Shown: positions 23,679 to 32,800, counted from the first letter of the stretch. The stretch is 36,377 nucleotides of DNA from Bacillota bacterium (GCA_023415835.1 JAEZJK010000111.1:1-36377), one strand, 5' to 3'. Notes: generated from the sequence alone by a model not told the origin. Program-made: numbers and translations.

Positions 23679-25469
23679 ATCAATAAAGTACGGCGTTTAG
23701 ATGAGATTACGGTTCAGAAAATTGCCGCAGGGGAGGTTATCGAACGTCCGGCTTCAGTTGTTAAAGAATTAGTTGAAAATTCGATTGATGCTTCTCCCTC
23801 CAGGATTGAGATTGAAATTAAAAACGGCGGCCGCCAGTTAATCCGGGTCACCGATGACGGTTCCGGGATGGAACGGGAAGATGCCGTATTGGCTATTGAA
23901 CGTCATACTACCAGCAAAATTAATTCTGCGGATGACCTCTGGAAATTAAGTACGCTTGGTTTTCGAGGTGAAGCCTTAGCTACAATCGCAGCAGTATCAC
24001 AATTCGAATTAATTTCCAAAACTAAAGAGCAAGATTTTGGTACTCAGATTGAAGTGAAGGGCGGCCTAATTCAGAAGGTAAAGGATATCGGCGCTCCCGA
24101 CGGGACCACCATCAAAGCCCAAGACCTTTTTTATAATACTCCGGCCCGATTAAAATATTTGAAAACTATTCCTACCGAGACTAATTATATCAGTGAAGTC
24201 ATCTCCCGGCTGGCCCTGGGTTACCCGGAGATTAGCTTCCGTCTTCAGCACCACGAATATGAACTATTATTCACTCCCGGAAAAGGCGACCTTTACGAAG
24301 CCATGGTTGCGGTTTTCGGTAGCGGAACTGCCAAAGAAATGATCCCGGTAAATTATCAAGAAAACTCTTTTAAAATAAGCGGTTATATCGGCAAACCGTC
24401 GATAGCCAAAAACAACCGGGGAAACGAAATATTCTTCGTTAACCGCCGTTATTTTCACAGCCGGACTTTGAGCGCTGCGGTTGAAAAGGCTTACCATACC
24501 TTACTGCCCATCGCCCGTTATCCGTTTGTACTTTTATTTTTGGAGATCGACCCTCAAGTGGTGGACATTAATGTACATCCCACCAAAATGGAAGTCCGTT
24601 TTTCAAATGATTCCGATTTGTTTAAAGCTTTTGTACACTCAATCCGGAAGACATTAACCGATAATTCATTAATTTCGGAATGGATTGCTCCAGATGAAGA
24701 CCTTTTAGCATTAAAATATCAAAATTCTATTGTAAAACCTGTCGAATCCGTAGAAAACTTAGCAATCAGTTATCAAGAAGCAAATATCGGTCCAAAAGAG
24801 GTAGCCTATGTCAATGAAACGCCAATTCCTTTAAATGAATACCAATCAACCGAAAAATTTGCTCCGAAAGCTGCGGAACCCATCGTAGCTGCTCAAAATT
24901 TTTATGTATTTCCCAAAGCTGTTGCAAATACTTATATCATAGCTCAAGATGAAAAAGGGTTGTTGTTCATCGACCAACATGCCGCCCATGAACGAATTTT
25001 GTTCGAACGTTACATGAACCGGAACAAAGAGTTTCTTGGATCACAAGCATTATTAATACCGGAAACGGTTAATCTAAATCATGCTCAGTTCAAAGTTGTT
25101 TCCGACCGGGTGCCATTATTTGCGGATCTTGGTTTTGAAATCGAGACCTTTGGGGGCCAGACCATTATTTTGCGGAGCGTTCCGTTAACCCTGGTAAATT
25201 TGAATTACCAACAAATCATTGTCGATCTGATTGACCAATTTATTAATTTTGAGACTTTCAAAAATCCGGCCGAAATTAAAGAAGCTTTCATAACCACCAT
25301 GGCTTGCCGGACAGCCATTAAGGCCGGGGATAACCTTAATCTTTTAGAGATGGAAGCATTAGTAAAGGATCTTTTTAAATGCGATAATTCTTATACTTGC
25401 CCCCATGGCCGCCCGACAATTTTCCGGATTGGCCATGAAGAATTAGCCAAGAAATTTCTAAGGCGTTAA
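23679..25469 (+). CDS. mutL: DNA mismatch repair protein MutL (endonuclease type), probable ATC start
   Basis: 596 residues. N-terminal GHKL ATPase: KIAAGEVIERPASVVKELVENSIDA (motif I), DDGSGM, HTTSKI and LGFRGEAL. The C-terminal domain carries the endonuclease motif DQHAAHERILFE plus ACRTAIKAGD and CPHGRPT, typical of non-E. coli MutL that nicks DNA itself. The conserved N-terminus begins well before the first ATG (23868), which would delete the ATPase Glu/Asn. In frame upstream there is no ATG, GTG or TTG. The consensus AGGAGG (23665-23670) lies 8 bases before ATC 23679, which gives (M)NKVRRLDEIT, exactly where the family starts. The stop is 2 bases before miaA. Confidence 0.95.
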   Translation: MNKVRRLDEITVQKIAAGEVIERPASVVKELVENSIDASPSRIEIEIKNGGRQLIRVTDDGSGMEREDAVLAIERHTTSKINSADDLWKLSTLGFRGEALATIAAVSQFELISKTKEQDFGTQIEVKGGLIQKVKDIGAPDGTTIKAQDLFYNTPARLKYLKTIPTETNYISEVISRLALGYPEISFRLQHHEYELLFTPGKGDLYEAMVAVFGSGTAKEMIPVNYQENSFKISGYIGKPSIAKNNRGNEIFFVNRRYFHSRTLSAAVEKAYHTLLPIARYPFVLLFLEIDPQVVDINVHPTKMEVRFSNDSDLFKAFVHSIRKTLTDNSLISEWIAPDEDLLALKYQNSIVKPVESVENLAISYQEANIGPKEVAYVNETPIPLNEYQSTEKFAPKAAEPIVAAQNFYVFPKAVANTYIIAQDEKGLLFIDQHAAHERILFERYMNRNKEFLGSQALLIPETVNLNHAQFKVVSDRVPLFADLGFEIETFGGQTIILRSVPLTLVNLNYQQIIVDLIDQFINFETFKNPAEIKEAFITTMACRTAIKAGDNLNLLEMEALVKDLFKCDNSYTCPHGRPTIFRIGHEELAKKFLRR

Positions 25470-25471
25470 AG

Positions 25472-26410
25472 ATGAATCCCTTAATTATCCTGGCGGGTCC
25501 GACTGCTGTTGGTAAAACCGAATTGTCGTTAAGCTTGGCGCAGCACCTTAATGCGGAAATTGTATCCGCTGATTCGATGCAAGTATATAAGCGGATGGAT
25601 ATTGGGACCGCCAAACCAACCTGGGAAGAACGGGAGGCGGTACCGCATCATTTAATCGATTTAGTCGAACCAAACCAAGATTTTTCGGTTGCCGACTATA
25701 AAAAATGTTTCGAACAAACGGTGGCTTCGATTTATGCCAGAGGAAAACTCCCTTTGATGACTGGCGGAACCGGGCTTTATATGCGGGCATGTATCCAAGA
25801 GTATAATTTGGAACCGGGAGAACCAGACCCAGCATTACGACAGAACATTAAGGAACAGGCCGAACAGTTCGGCCCTACATATGTTTACCAACAGTTGGCT
25901 AAAGTTGATCCAGAAGCGGCCGCCAAAATTCATCCCAATGATTGCCGCCGGGTGATTAGGGCTCTTGAGGTTTTTCTGAACACCGGCATGCCAATTTCAC
26001 AGATCCAGCAAAAAAGAATCAATAGTATTAAATATAATATAATCTATTTATTTTTAAACCGTGACCGGGATGAATTATACCGTCGGATCGAAGTTCGGGT
26101 AGATCGGATGATCGGCAACGGCCTAATTGAAGAAGTTCTTTCTTTGTTGGAATCGGGATTTTCACCCCTATTAAAACCGATGCAAAGTTTGGGTTATAAA
26201 CAGATCGGTAGTTATTTACGGCAAGCTGTTTCTCTGGAAGAGGCGGTCGCTTCGATTAAACAAGAGACGCGACACTATGCCAAACGTCAACTAACCTGGT
26301 TTCGAAAGGAACCAGTTGAAAATTGGATCAATATTTCAGGGGATTCACAGGAATTTTTTGGCGATATTTTAAACTATATTGAAGGTAGATTAGATAGGGA
26401 TGTCGAATAA
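25472..26410 (+). CDS. miaA: tRNA dimethylallyltransferase MiaA
   Basis: 312 residues with P-loop AGPTAVGKTELS, the DSMQVYKRMDIGTAKP substrate block, HHLIDLVEP, GGTGLYMRA and the C-terminal QETRHYAKRQLTWFRKEP. It adds a dimethylallyl group to A37 of tRNAs reading UNN codons. It starts 2 bases after mutL, so the two are surely one transcript. Confidence 0.97.
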   Translation: MNPLIILAGPTAVGKTELSLSLAQHLNAEIVSADSMQVYKRMDIGTAKPTWEEREAVPHHLIDLVEPNQDFSVADYKKCFEQTVASIYARGKLPLMTGGTGLYMRACIQEYNLEPGEPDPALRQNIKEQAEQFGPTYVYQQLAKVDPEAAAKIHPNDCRRVIRALEVFLNTGMPISQIQQKRINSIKYNIIYLFLNRDRDELYRRIEVRVDRMIGNGLIEEVLSLLESGFSPLLKPMQSLGYKQIGSYLRQAVSLEEAVASIKQETRHYAKRQLTWFRKEPVENWINISGDSQEFFGDILNYIEGRLDRDVE

Positions 26411-26447
26411 GATTAGTTGACGAGTTTTTTTGATGGAGGTAAAAACG

Positions 26448-26693
26448 ATGAATAAACCGATAATCAATTTACAAGACGCATTTTTAAACCAAGTCCGCAA
26501 GGAAGGAATTGCGGTCACAATTTATCTAGTTAATGGTTTTCAATTACGTGGCAGCGTAAAAGGTTTTGATAATTTTACCATCATCCTTGACAGTGAAGGA
26601 AAACAGCAAATGGTATATAAACATGCGGTTTCCACCATTATTCCCGCCCGGCCGATCCCTGAATTTTATCAAAGCGATAAGAAAGAAGAGTAA
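26448..26693 (+). CDS. hfq: RNA chaperone Hfq
   Basis: 81 residues: Sm1 motif from DAFLNQVRKEGIAVTIYLVNGFQLRGSVKGFDNFTIIL and Sm2 motif YKHAVSTIIP (the YKHA distal/proximal signature). It forms a hexameric ring that binds small RNAs and mRNAs. ATG 26448 follows GGAGG (26435-26439) by 8 bases; an in-frame TTG at 26430 precedes that site. Position after miaA is conserved in many bacteria. Confidence 0.97.
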   Translation: MNKPIINLQDAFLNQVRKEGIAVTIYLVNGFQLRGSVKGFDNFTIILDSEGKQQMVYKHAVSTIIPARPIPEFYQSDKKEE

Positions 26694-26714
26694 AGGCCCA
26701 AACTGGGTCTTTTT
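26694..26714 (+). terminator. Intrinsic terminator after hfq
   Basis: AGGCCCA pairs with TGGGTCT (one wobble) around AAC, followed by T's. Starts at the base after the hfq stop. Moderate strength. Confidence 0.5.
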
Positions 26715-26752
26715 ACTAGATATCACTGATTTTTTTGACGGGAGTTACAACT

Positions 26753-27586
26753 ATGAAATTTACTAAAATGCATGGCCTCGGAAATGATTACGTTTATATT
26801 AATGCTTTTGAAGAAGAAATATCCTGTCCGGAACGTTTAGCAATTCAAATCAGCGACCGGCATTTTGGAGTCGGCGGTGACGGGTTGGTTCTAATCATGC
26901 CCTCAAAAATCGCCGACGCTAGAATGAGAATGTTTAACTCCGACGGCAGTGAGGCGGAGATGTGCGGCAATGCCATCAGGTGCGTTGGCAAATACCTTTA
27001 TGACCACCGGATTGTTTGTAAGGAAACCCTTACTATCGAAACCTTGGCGGGGATAAAACGCTTAAACCTTGAGATTAAACGGGAAAAAGTAACCGCTGTC
27101 AAGGTAGATATGGGGGAGCCGATCCTTCAAAGCGATTTGATTCCGGTCACTGGAGCCTCGAGAATTATTACCGGTGAACCAATAACTGCCAATGGCCGTA
27201 ATTATCATTTTACCGCCATATCTATGGGGAATCCCCATTGTATAATTTTTGTTCCGGAAATTACCGATATCATGGTTTTAACCGATGGTCCGGCTTTGGA
27301 GGTTAATCCTTTATTCCCACGTAAAATAAATGTAGAGTTTGTGAAGATCAACTCGAAAAATTCAATAACCATGAGAGTCTGGGAACGGGGGAGCGGAGAG
27401 ACCATGGCTTGCGGCACCGGAGCATGCGCTTCGGTAGTGGCCGCGATCCGTAATCAACTCACTGATCGAGTGGTAACCGTCAAATTGTTAGGCGGAGAGC
27501 TATTAATTGAATGGGAACCGATTTCTAACCATGTTTTTATGACCGGACCGGCAGTTACCGTATTTGAAGGCCAATGGCTGCTTTAG
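26753..27586 (+). CDS. dapF: Diaminopimelate epimerase DapF
   Basis: 277 residues with both catalytic cysteines in canonical settings: MFNSDGSEAEMCGNAIRC and ERGSGETMACGTGACA. KMHGLGNDYV and RHFGVGGDG are the other family blocks. It converts LL- to meso-diaminopimelate for lysine and peptidoglycan synthesis in the cytoplasm. ATG 26753 has GGGAG 8 bases upstream; the longer TTG form has no ribosome site. Confidence 0.97.
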   Translation: MKFTKMHGLGNDYVYINAFEEEISCPERLAIQISDRHFGVGGDGLVLIMPSKIADARMRMFNSDGSEAEMCGNAIRCVGKYLYDHRIVCKETLTIETLAGIKRLNLEIKREKVTAVKVDMGEPILQSDLIPVTGASRIITGEPITANGRNYHFTAISMGNPHCIIFVPEITDIMVLTDGPALEVNPLFPRKINVEFVKINSKNSITMRVWERGSGETMACGTGACASVVAAIRNQLTDRVVTVKLLGGELLIEWEPISNHVFMTGPAVTVFEGQWLL

Positions 27587-27745
27587 GCTTTTCATATAAT
27601 TTTAAAGATATTTAAATTCAGGAGTCAGGAATTAGGGGCCAGGGATGGAAGTGTTGGCTTCAAAGATTCTTGGCTTCAATTATCTCTAACCCTAAGACTC
27701 AACCAAAACCTGAAAAAAGAGCTTTTAGAAAAGAGGATTTAACTT

Positions 27746-28627
27746 TTGAAAATCGCTACGCTTGGGCCGCAAGGAACCTATTCCGAGCAGGCTGCTTTAT
27801 TATTTGCCAAACGAATCTCATCTCTTGACTCAGATACTGGGTTAATTTTTACCACTATCAATAATTCACTGCGCTTGGTTCAAAATTATCAAGCCGATTA
27901 CGCAGTGGTTCCAGCGGAAAATATGATCGACGGGCTAATTGGGCCTACTTTTGACGCTTTAATTGAATTTCAGGATTTTGTAAAAGTATGCGATGAAATC
28001 CATTTACCGATATCTCACAGTTTAGGGGCGGCTCCCGGCGTTAAGTGGGATCAAATTACCCAGATTTACTCGCACCCTTCGGCGCTCAACCAATGCCAAA
28101 ACCACCTTGAGGAGTCATTTCCCAAAGCTTCTTTAATTCCATTGCTATCAACCGCCGAAGCTGCAGCTAAGGCACTTCAGGATCAATCTTTAACAACCGC
28201 CGCCGTTTGCAGCCCTTCCGCAGTCCGGAACCTTGGACTGGTATCTTATGAAGGTGAAATCCAAGACTATCCAATTAATGAAACCCGATTCTTGGTTTGT
28301 TCGCTAACAGACTCGGCCCCTACGGACAATGACCGGACTTTATTGGCGGTACGTTATGGCGAAAACCGCCCCGGCCAACTTTATCAAACCGCAAAATACC
28401 TGGCCGATGCCAAAGTGGATTTAACCTTTATCCAATCAAGGCCTTATAAAGTTAAACCCCAGGAATATGTCTTAATTTATGAATTTATCGGTCACAAAGC
28501 CCAACCGGAGATTCAAGCCGCTTTACGTGATATTGAAATTCAGGTCCGAAATTCCGGTGGGTGGAAGAAGATTCTAGGAAGTTATCCAAAACGGGAGCGG
28601 GAAGGTACTAATGAAATTATCAGTTAA
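27746..28627 (+). CDS. pheA: Prephenate dehydratase (or dehydratase-like protein) with ACT domain
   Basis: 293 residues: periplasmic-binding-like catalytic fold from MKIATLGPQGTYSEQAA, with IYSHPSALNQC and the catalytic NETRFLV block (Thr-Arg-Phe). A C-terminal ACT domain runs from ~residue 195 (RTLLAVRYGENRPGQLYQ...). Prephenate dehydratase makes phenylpyruvate for phenylalanine. Two motifs deviate: VPAENMIDG instead of VPxENSxEG, and QSRP instead of the ACT motif ESRP with GAL changed to GQL, so allosteric control by Phe may be lost. TTG start with AGAGGA 8 bases upstream. The end overlaps the next gene by 17 bases. Confidence 0.85.
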   Translation: MKIATLGPQGTYSEQAALLFAKRISSLDSDTGLIFTTINNSLRLVQNYQADYAVVPAENMIDGLIGPTFDALIEFQDFVKVCDEIHLPISHSLGAAPGVKWDQITQIYSHPSALNQCQNHLEESFPKASLIPLLSTAEAAAKALQDQSLTTAAVCSPSAVRNLGLVSYEGEIQDYPINETRFLVCSLTDSAPTDNDRTLLAVRYGENRPGQLYQTAKYLADAKVDLTFIQSRPYKVKPQEYVLIYEFIGHKAQPEIQAALRDIEIQVRNSGGWKKILGSYPKREREGTNEIIS

Positions 28628-29858
28628 AGTTTTAGAACTTATTGAAGCATTGGAATCGGAATTACAACCGGAATTCACTAAAATCTCCCGGATTGTTTTA
28701 AATAATCAACAAGTTATGCTTGACGCCTTTCAAAATGAAAGGATCGGCACCCATCATTTTCAAACAACCAATGGTTATGGCTATCACGATCTGGGACGGG
28801 ATGCCTTGGAAAATGTCTTTTCCCGGGTTTTTAAAGCGGAGGCCTCCTTGGTTAGGCAACAATTGGTTTCGGGGACTCATGCGATTGCCTGCGCTATCTT
28901 AGGGAATTTAGGCTCAAATGATGAAATAATTATCGCCTCCGGCTGCCCATATGAAACTTTACTAGGCGTTTTAGGGATCGAAGCCGATTGTCAGCGGATG
29001 GCCAGTAGGACTGGTGGCTTTGAAGTGAAAATTGTCCCGCTTACCCCAAATGGTTCCCTTGATCCGGAAAAAATCCTTAAGGCATTAACACCCAAAGCTA
29101 AAATGGTCTCCTTTCAGCGTTCCTGCGGTTACTCCGAACGGGATTCCTTCAGCATTGACAAACTAAAAGAGGTTTTCTTAGCAATTAAAAAGGCCAAACC
29201 GGAGATAATAATTTTTGTGGACAATTGTTATGGCGAGTTTGTCGAAGAGCGGGAACCGCTTGAGGTTGGGGCTGACTTAATTGCCGGTTCCTTAATTAAA
29301 AACCCGGGTGGTTGTTTGGCGCCTAGCGGCGGATATATATCCGGCCGTTCCGATTTGGTGGAAAAAGCGGCCGAACGCCTTTATGCCCCAAAAATCGGAT
29401 CAGCGATCGGACCTTCATTACTAAACTTGCAACCTTTTTTCCAGGGCTTTTTCGAAGCGCCGCACCGGGTTAGCGAAATAGTAAAAGGCGCGGTTTTGGC
29501 AGCCAAGTTATTTCAATCGGCTGGATATCGGGTTTCGCCGCTACCGACCGACCCACGGACCGACATCATCCAGAAGGTTTATTTTGAAAATGCCCCGGAT
29601 CTGGTTCAATTCTGCCAGGCAGTACAAAAAAATTCTCCGGTGGAATCTTACTTAACTCCGGAACCGGCGCCGATGCCGGGATATCAACACCATGTTATTA
29701 TGGGAGGCGGAACATTCACCTCCGGCTCTACCAGTGAGTTTTCAGTCGATGCTCCTCTGATGCCTCCTTTTATCGCTTTTTTACAGGGAGGGCTATCTTA
29801 TACCCAGATCAAACTATCACTAGCTAGGATTTACCAAGAGAAGTGCTTTTACAAATAA
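28611..29858 (+). CDS. ynbB: YnbB-type PLP enzyme (methionine gamma-lyase family / 'aluminum resistance protein')
   Basis: 415 residues matching the Met_gamma_lyase/YnbB family: GYGYHDLGRDALENVFSRVF, the QLVSGTHAIA cofactor-phosphate loop, FVDNCYGEF (Asp for the pyridine ring), and SLIKNPGGCLAPSGGYISG with the Schiff-base Lys. A C-terminal GGTFTSGSTSEFSVDAPLMPP block follows. The family acts on sulfur amino acids by homology, but the physiological reaction is unproven. The position next to miaA-hfq echoes B. subtilis. GGAAGGT before ATG; overlaps the dehydratase gene. Confidence 0.88.
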   Translation: MKLSVKVLELIEALESELQPEFTKISRIVLNNQQVMLDAFQNERIGTHHFQTTNGYGYHDLGRDALENVFSRVFKAEASLVRQQLVSGTHAIACAILGNLGSNDEIIIASGCPYETLLGVLGIEADCQRMASRTGGFEVKIVPLTPNGSLDPEKILKALTPKAKMVSFQRSCGYSERDSFSIDKLKEVFLAIKKAKPEIIIFVDNCYGEFVEEREPLEVGADLIAGSLIKNPGGCLAPSGGYISGRSDLVEKAAERLYAPKIGSAIGPSLLNLQPFFQGFFEAPHRVSEIVKGAVLAAKLFQSAGYRVSPLPTDPRTDIIQKVYFENAPDLVQFCQAVQKNSPVESYLTPEPAPMPGYQHHVIMGGGTFTSGSTSEFSVDAPLMPPFIAFLQGGLSYTQIKLSLARIYQEKCFYK

Positions 29859-29921
29859 ATGTCAAGGGTTTATTTTTAAATTATTCAGCAGGAAAAGCAA
29901 AAATAAAGGTGAAATTATAGT

Positions 29922-29978
29922 ATAATAATTGTTAGGCTCAGCCGCTAACAACAATGACTAAGTTTGTTCTTTTTTTTT
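29922..29978 (+). promoter_or_regulatory. Promoter-like box plus hairpins and terminator (leader or small RNA)
   Basis: TATAAT (29922-29927) is followed by a GTTAG...CTAAC hairpin (about 29931-29949) and then a CAACAA/TTTGTT stem running into a nine-T tract (29970-29978). The layout fits either a terminated leader of the zinc-ribbon gene or a very short RNA. No convincing -35 box. Confidence 0.35.
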
Positions 29979-30038
29979 CACCAAATTTACTTTTAAATAA
30001 ATTTCAGCCAAATTAATATAAAGTATGGAGGATTATCA

Positions 30039-30407
30039 ATGGGACTGGTTGAACTTGCTCTCAAAATTGGAACTGCCTTACTTTTGGGAATCTGGCTCTA
30101 TCGTGATTCGCGGGCTCGGGACTTTTCCTGGATGATTTGGTCTTTTTTACCATTTATTATTATTCTTTCGCCACTTCCAGCTGCTATTGTCTTAACAGCC
30201 GCTTTGTTGGGGATTTACCTTATCCTGCGGCCATCGGGAAATCTCTTTGATTGCCCCCATTGTAAGAAAAAAGTCCATGAAACATTGTTTGTTTGCCCAT
30301 TTTGCCGTAAAAACGCCAAGCATGAATGTTTAAACTGCCATGAACCTGTTTTATGGGATGCCGTACAATGCCCTCATTGTAAGTCCAGGAATATAACTAA
30401 AGAATGA
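30039..30407 (+). CDS. Membrane protein with zinc-ribbon tail
   Basis: 122 residues: two membrane segments (about 7-22 and 31-65, the second probably a hairpin), then a cytoplasmic tail with three CxxC-type pairs, CPHCKKK, CPFCRKN, CLNC and CPHCKSR, enough for two rubredoxin-type zinc ribbons. Such tails are common in uncharacterised Firmicutes membrane proteins. Good GGAGG before ATG. Function unknown. Confidence 0.65.
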   Translation: MGLVELALKIGTALLLGIWLYRDSRARDFSWMIWSFLPFIIILSPLPAAIVLTAALLGIYLILRPSGNLFDCPHCKKKVHETLFVCPFCRKNAKHECLNCHEPVLWDAVQCPHCKSRNITKE

Positions 30408-30432
30408 ATCAAAGAGCCGCAGGGGGGCTGTT

Positions 30433-31359
30433 TTGATGGTCTTGCAATCACAGCGGATTGATAACCTAATCGATTTTCTCGAACGGGTGGAATTAACCGC
30501 TATAGAGTCCCGTGACCAAAGTGAAGGTAATAAGAATTTGGTTGAAGCATTGCGTCAGGAAGTAATTGAAGTCCTAAAAATTGCCTTTGTTGAAGGGGAT
30601 CGGACTGTCAGGCGAAGTGCCGTATATGGTTTGAGCAAAATTGGTTTGGATAAATCGCTTCAATTTTTCATTGAAGCCTTGAATGACCTTGATGAACATG
30701 TCCGGGGGTGGGCTGCGGAAGCATTGGGGCGTAGCAAAGATCAACGTTCCATCATTCCTTTGATCAAAGCTTTGGCTGATGAAAACAATTATGTCTGTTT
30801 TAATGTGGCCGCCTCTTTAAAACATTTCCCCCCAAATTTAATTATTAGTCAATTAATTAGATTCCTTGATGATCCGGACTCCTTGATCAGGCGTAGGGTA
30901 TCTAAGCTTTTAGGTGAGTTGGGTGACCCTCGGGTTAGTGACGCTTTAATCTCAACCTTGAAAGATGAAGACGCCAACGTTAGATATGAAGCAGCTGAGG
31001 CGCTTCGAAAATTAAAAAATCCCGTCAGTGTTTTACCGCTAATTTCGGCCCTTCATGACCCTAATCACGATGTTCGGACCGTCGCTATTATGGCTTTAAA
31101 CGGTTTTGGCGACGAACGGGCGATCGAACCCTTGGTGTCGATGATGATCGAACAAAAAGACCACCGCCATCTATGTATCGAAGCTTTAAAAAACATTTGC
31201 GGGACGGATAACCTGGAACCATTATTTGAATTAATTAGATCTTGTAAAAAAATGATCGCTGATACTTCGAACAATATTTTGGAGAAACTATACGAAAATA
31301 AACCCGATGATCATCCGGAAGGGAGCCAGCTGTGGGCAGTGTCTGTTAATCAGGAATAG
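30433..31359 (+). CDS. HEAT-repeat protein (PBS-lyase-like repeats)
   Basis: 308 residues, built from about seven ~31-residue helical repeats from residue ~45 to ~270 of the form DP/DxxxxVRxxAxxALGxxGDxRAIxPLIxAL (for example LNDLDEHVRGWAAEALGRSKDQRSIIPLIKAL). A scaffold for protein contacts; no catalytic residues expected. AGGGGGG lies a few bases before the TTG/ATG pair (ATG 30436 is the alternative). It is 25 bases after the zinc-ribbon gene, so co-transcription is likely. Confidence 0.8.
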   Translation: MMVLQSQRIDNLIDFLERVELTAIESRDQSEGNKNLVEALRQEVIEVLKIAFVEGDRTVRRSAVYGLSKIGLDKSLQFFIEALNDLDEHVRGWAAEALGRSKDQRSIIPLIKALADENNYVCFNVAASLKHFPPNLIISQLIRFLDDPDSLIRRRVSKLLGELGDPRVSDALISTLKDEDANVRYEAAEALRKLKNPVSVLPLISALHDPNHDVRTVAIMALNGFGDERAIEPLVSMMIEQKDHRHLCIEALKNICGTDNLEPLFELIRSCKKMIADTSNNILEKLYENKPDDHPEGSQLWAVSVNQE

Positions 31360-31378
31360 ATTCTCCCATATACTACCA

Positions 31379-32155
31379 ATGAATGAAAAATTCCATGTTT
31401 TAATCACTAACGATGATGGTTTTCATGCTGATGGTTTGCAAACATTATATTCATTTTTAAAGGATAAAGCCCAAGTGAGTATAGTAGCTCCAGACCGGGA
31501 ACGAAGCGCTACCAGCCATGCCATTACCATGCATCAACCACTCAGGGTGATTATTAAAGATGAACAATTACAACATTGGATGGTAGACGGCACTCCTGCC
31601 GATTGCGTCAAATTGGCGGTTGAATATCTTTTAAAAGCAAACCCGCCTGATTTGATTATTTCAGGAATTAACCGCGGGCCTAATTTAGGAAACGATGTTT
31701 TATATTCCGGAACAGTCTCAGCAGCGATTGAGGGTTTTTTTTGCCAGATCCCAAGTATAGCGCTTTCTCTTGCCAGTTATGGCAAAATGGATTTTGAGCC
31801 CGTAGCCGGTTTTGTTGCTGCCAAAATTCAAATACTCCATACTTTGGCCCAAAATACGGTTTTAAATGTCAATTTCCCGATTTCTCCGTCAGGTGGCCAA
31901 TATCAAGGGGTAAAATTTACTACACTGGGAAAAAGGGTTTATCGAAACGTTTTTGAAGCCAGGAAAGACCTACGGGGGCAAACCTATTTTTGGCTTGGCG
32001 GTGATCTAGTTGAATTCGAGCAAGAAGCGGATTCGGACATTAAAGCAATTGATGATGGGTTTATCTCAATTACTCCCCTTATTCCTGATCTAACCGACTA
32101 TCAGTATCTCAAAAGCCATCCCCAAAAGTTTCCCTTTGATGCAAATGAAACCTGA
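31379..32155 (+). CDS. surE: 5'/3'-nucleotidase SurE
   Basis: 258 residues with the SurE metal site LITNDDGFHADGL, VAPDRERSATSHAIT, WMVDGTPADCVKLA and SGINRGPNLGNDVLYSGTVSAAIEG. It hydrolyses nucleoside monophosphates and is linked to stress survival. I use ATG 31379, giving MNEKFHVLITNDDG; the longer frame from 31307 overlaps the HEAT gene in a different frame and lacks family similarity. No good ribosome site is seen, so translation may be weak or coupled to the HEAT gene. Confidence 0.95.
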   Translation: MNEKFHVLITNDDGFHADGLQTLYSFLKDKAQVSIVAPDRERSATSHAITMHQPLRVIIKDEQLQHWMVDGTPADCVKLAVEYLLKANPPDLIISGINRGPNLGNDVLYSGTVSAAIEGFFCQIPSIALSLASYGKMDFEPVAGFVAAKIQILHTLAQNTVLNVNFPISPSGGQYQGVKFTTLGKRVYRNVFEARKDLRGQTYFWLGGDLVEFEQEADSDIKAIDDGFISITPLIPDLTDYQYLKSHPQKFPFDANET

Positions 32156-32369
32156 ATACCATCTAAATGGGCATTAATAAACTCCAAAAGTCTCAAGGCG
32201 ACAACTAACCGATAGAGTAGGCATAATATATTTATAATTGGAATAATTTGCATTGTGGTATTTCAAATTTATCGGTAATAAATATATTAAATAAAAAGGA
32301 TTTAATCTTCGTGCAGCGAATTTTTAAATAGGACTAACACAATAAAATAACTTAAGGGAGGGATTCCCC

Positions 32370-32762
32370 ATGGTTCAGGTTGCTACGGACGATCTCTTGC
32401 GAGCGCTGAAAAGGTGCAAGGGGATTGCCAAGCAGGAGTTATTAATCAAGGAGCCAGCCCAATATAATGAGGCTCGCAAAGCACACGCTGAAGCAAGACG
32501 TGAGATTTACGCCAAACTAATTGATTTGGTAGAAACGTCTGATATCGAAAATGCGTGTGCTTTCGCTTTTAAGGAGTATCAAGTTTTAACGGAGCCAAAC
32601 AATGACCCAGGCATAAAAGGCCGATTCCAAGCATTAGAGATGTTTTTTAATGTATTGGGGATTGACCACAATCAGTTGAAAGAGTATAAAGTAAATCAGG
32701 ATGATATCTTCCAGTTACTGAGTACAGGTACTCAACCTTCCGCCGATCTCTGTATGCAGTGA
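32370..32762 (+). CDS. Conserved-looking small protein of unknown function
   Basis: 130 residues, soluble, mostly helical, with basic and acidic clusters (RALKRCKGIAKQELLIKEPAQYNEARKAHAEARREIY). No motif I recognise. It has a strong GGGAGGG 7 bases before ATG and its own terminator, so it is very likely a real gene. The ~210 bases upstream are AT-rich with only a loose ACCGATA/TATCGGT symmetry. Confidence 0.65.
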   Translation: MVQVATDDLLRALKRCKGIAKQELLIKEPAQYNEARKAHAEARREIYAKLIDLVETSDIENACAFAFKEYQVLTEPNNDPGIKGRFQALEMFFNVLGIDHNQLKEYKVNQDDIFQLLSTGTQPSADLCMQ

Positions 32763-32776
32763 TTGTTTTTAAAAAA

Positions 32777-32800
32777 GCCACCTTTATTAATAAAGGTGGC
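32777..32800. terminator. Bidirectional terminator between converging genes
   Basis: A perfect 24-base palindrome starting GCCACCTTTATT, flanked by A-rich sequence on the left and TTAATTTATT on the right. Serves the unknown gene (plus) and lexA (minus), whose stop codon directly abuts it. Confidence 0.85.

Noticed and set aside
25375..25835. Minus-strand frames of 79 and 95 codons over mutL/miaA
   Set aside because: Antisense to highly conserved genes; no start signals.
26566..26766. 66-codon plus-strand frame spanning hfq and dapF
   Set aside because: Runs through hfq in another frame and across its terminator; no ribosome site.
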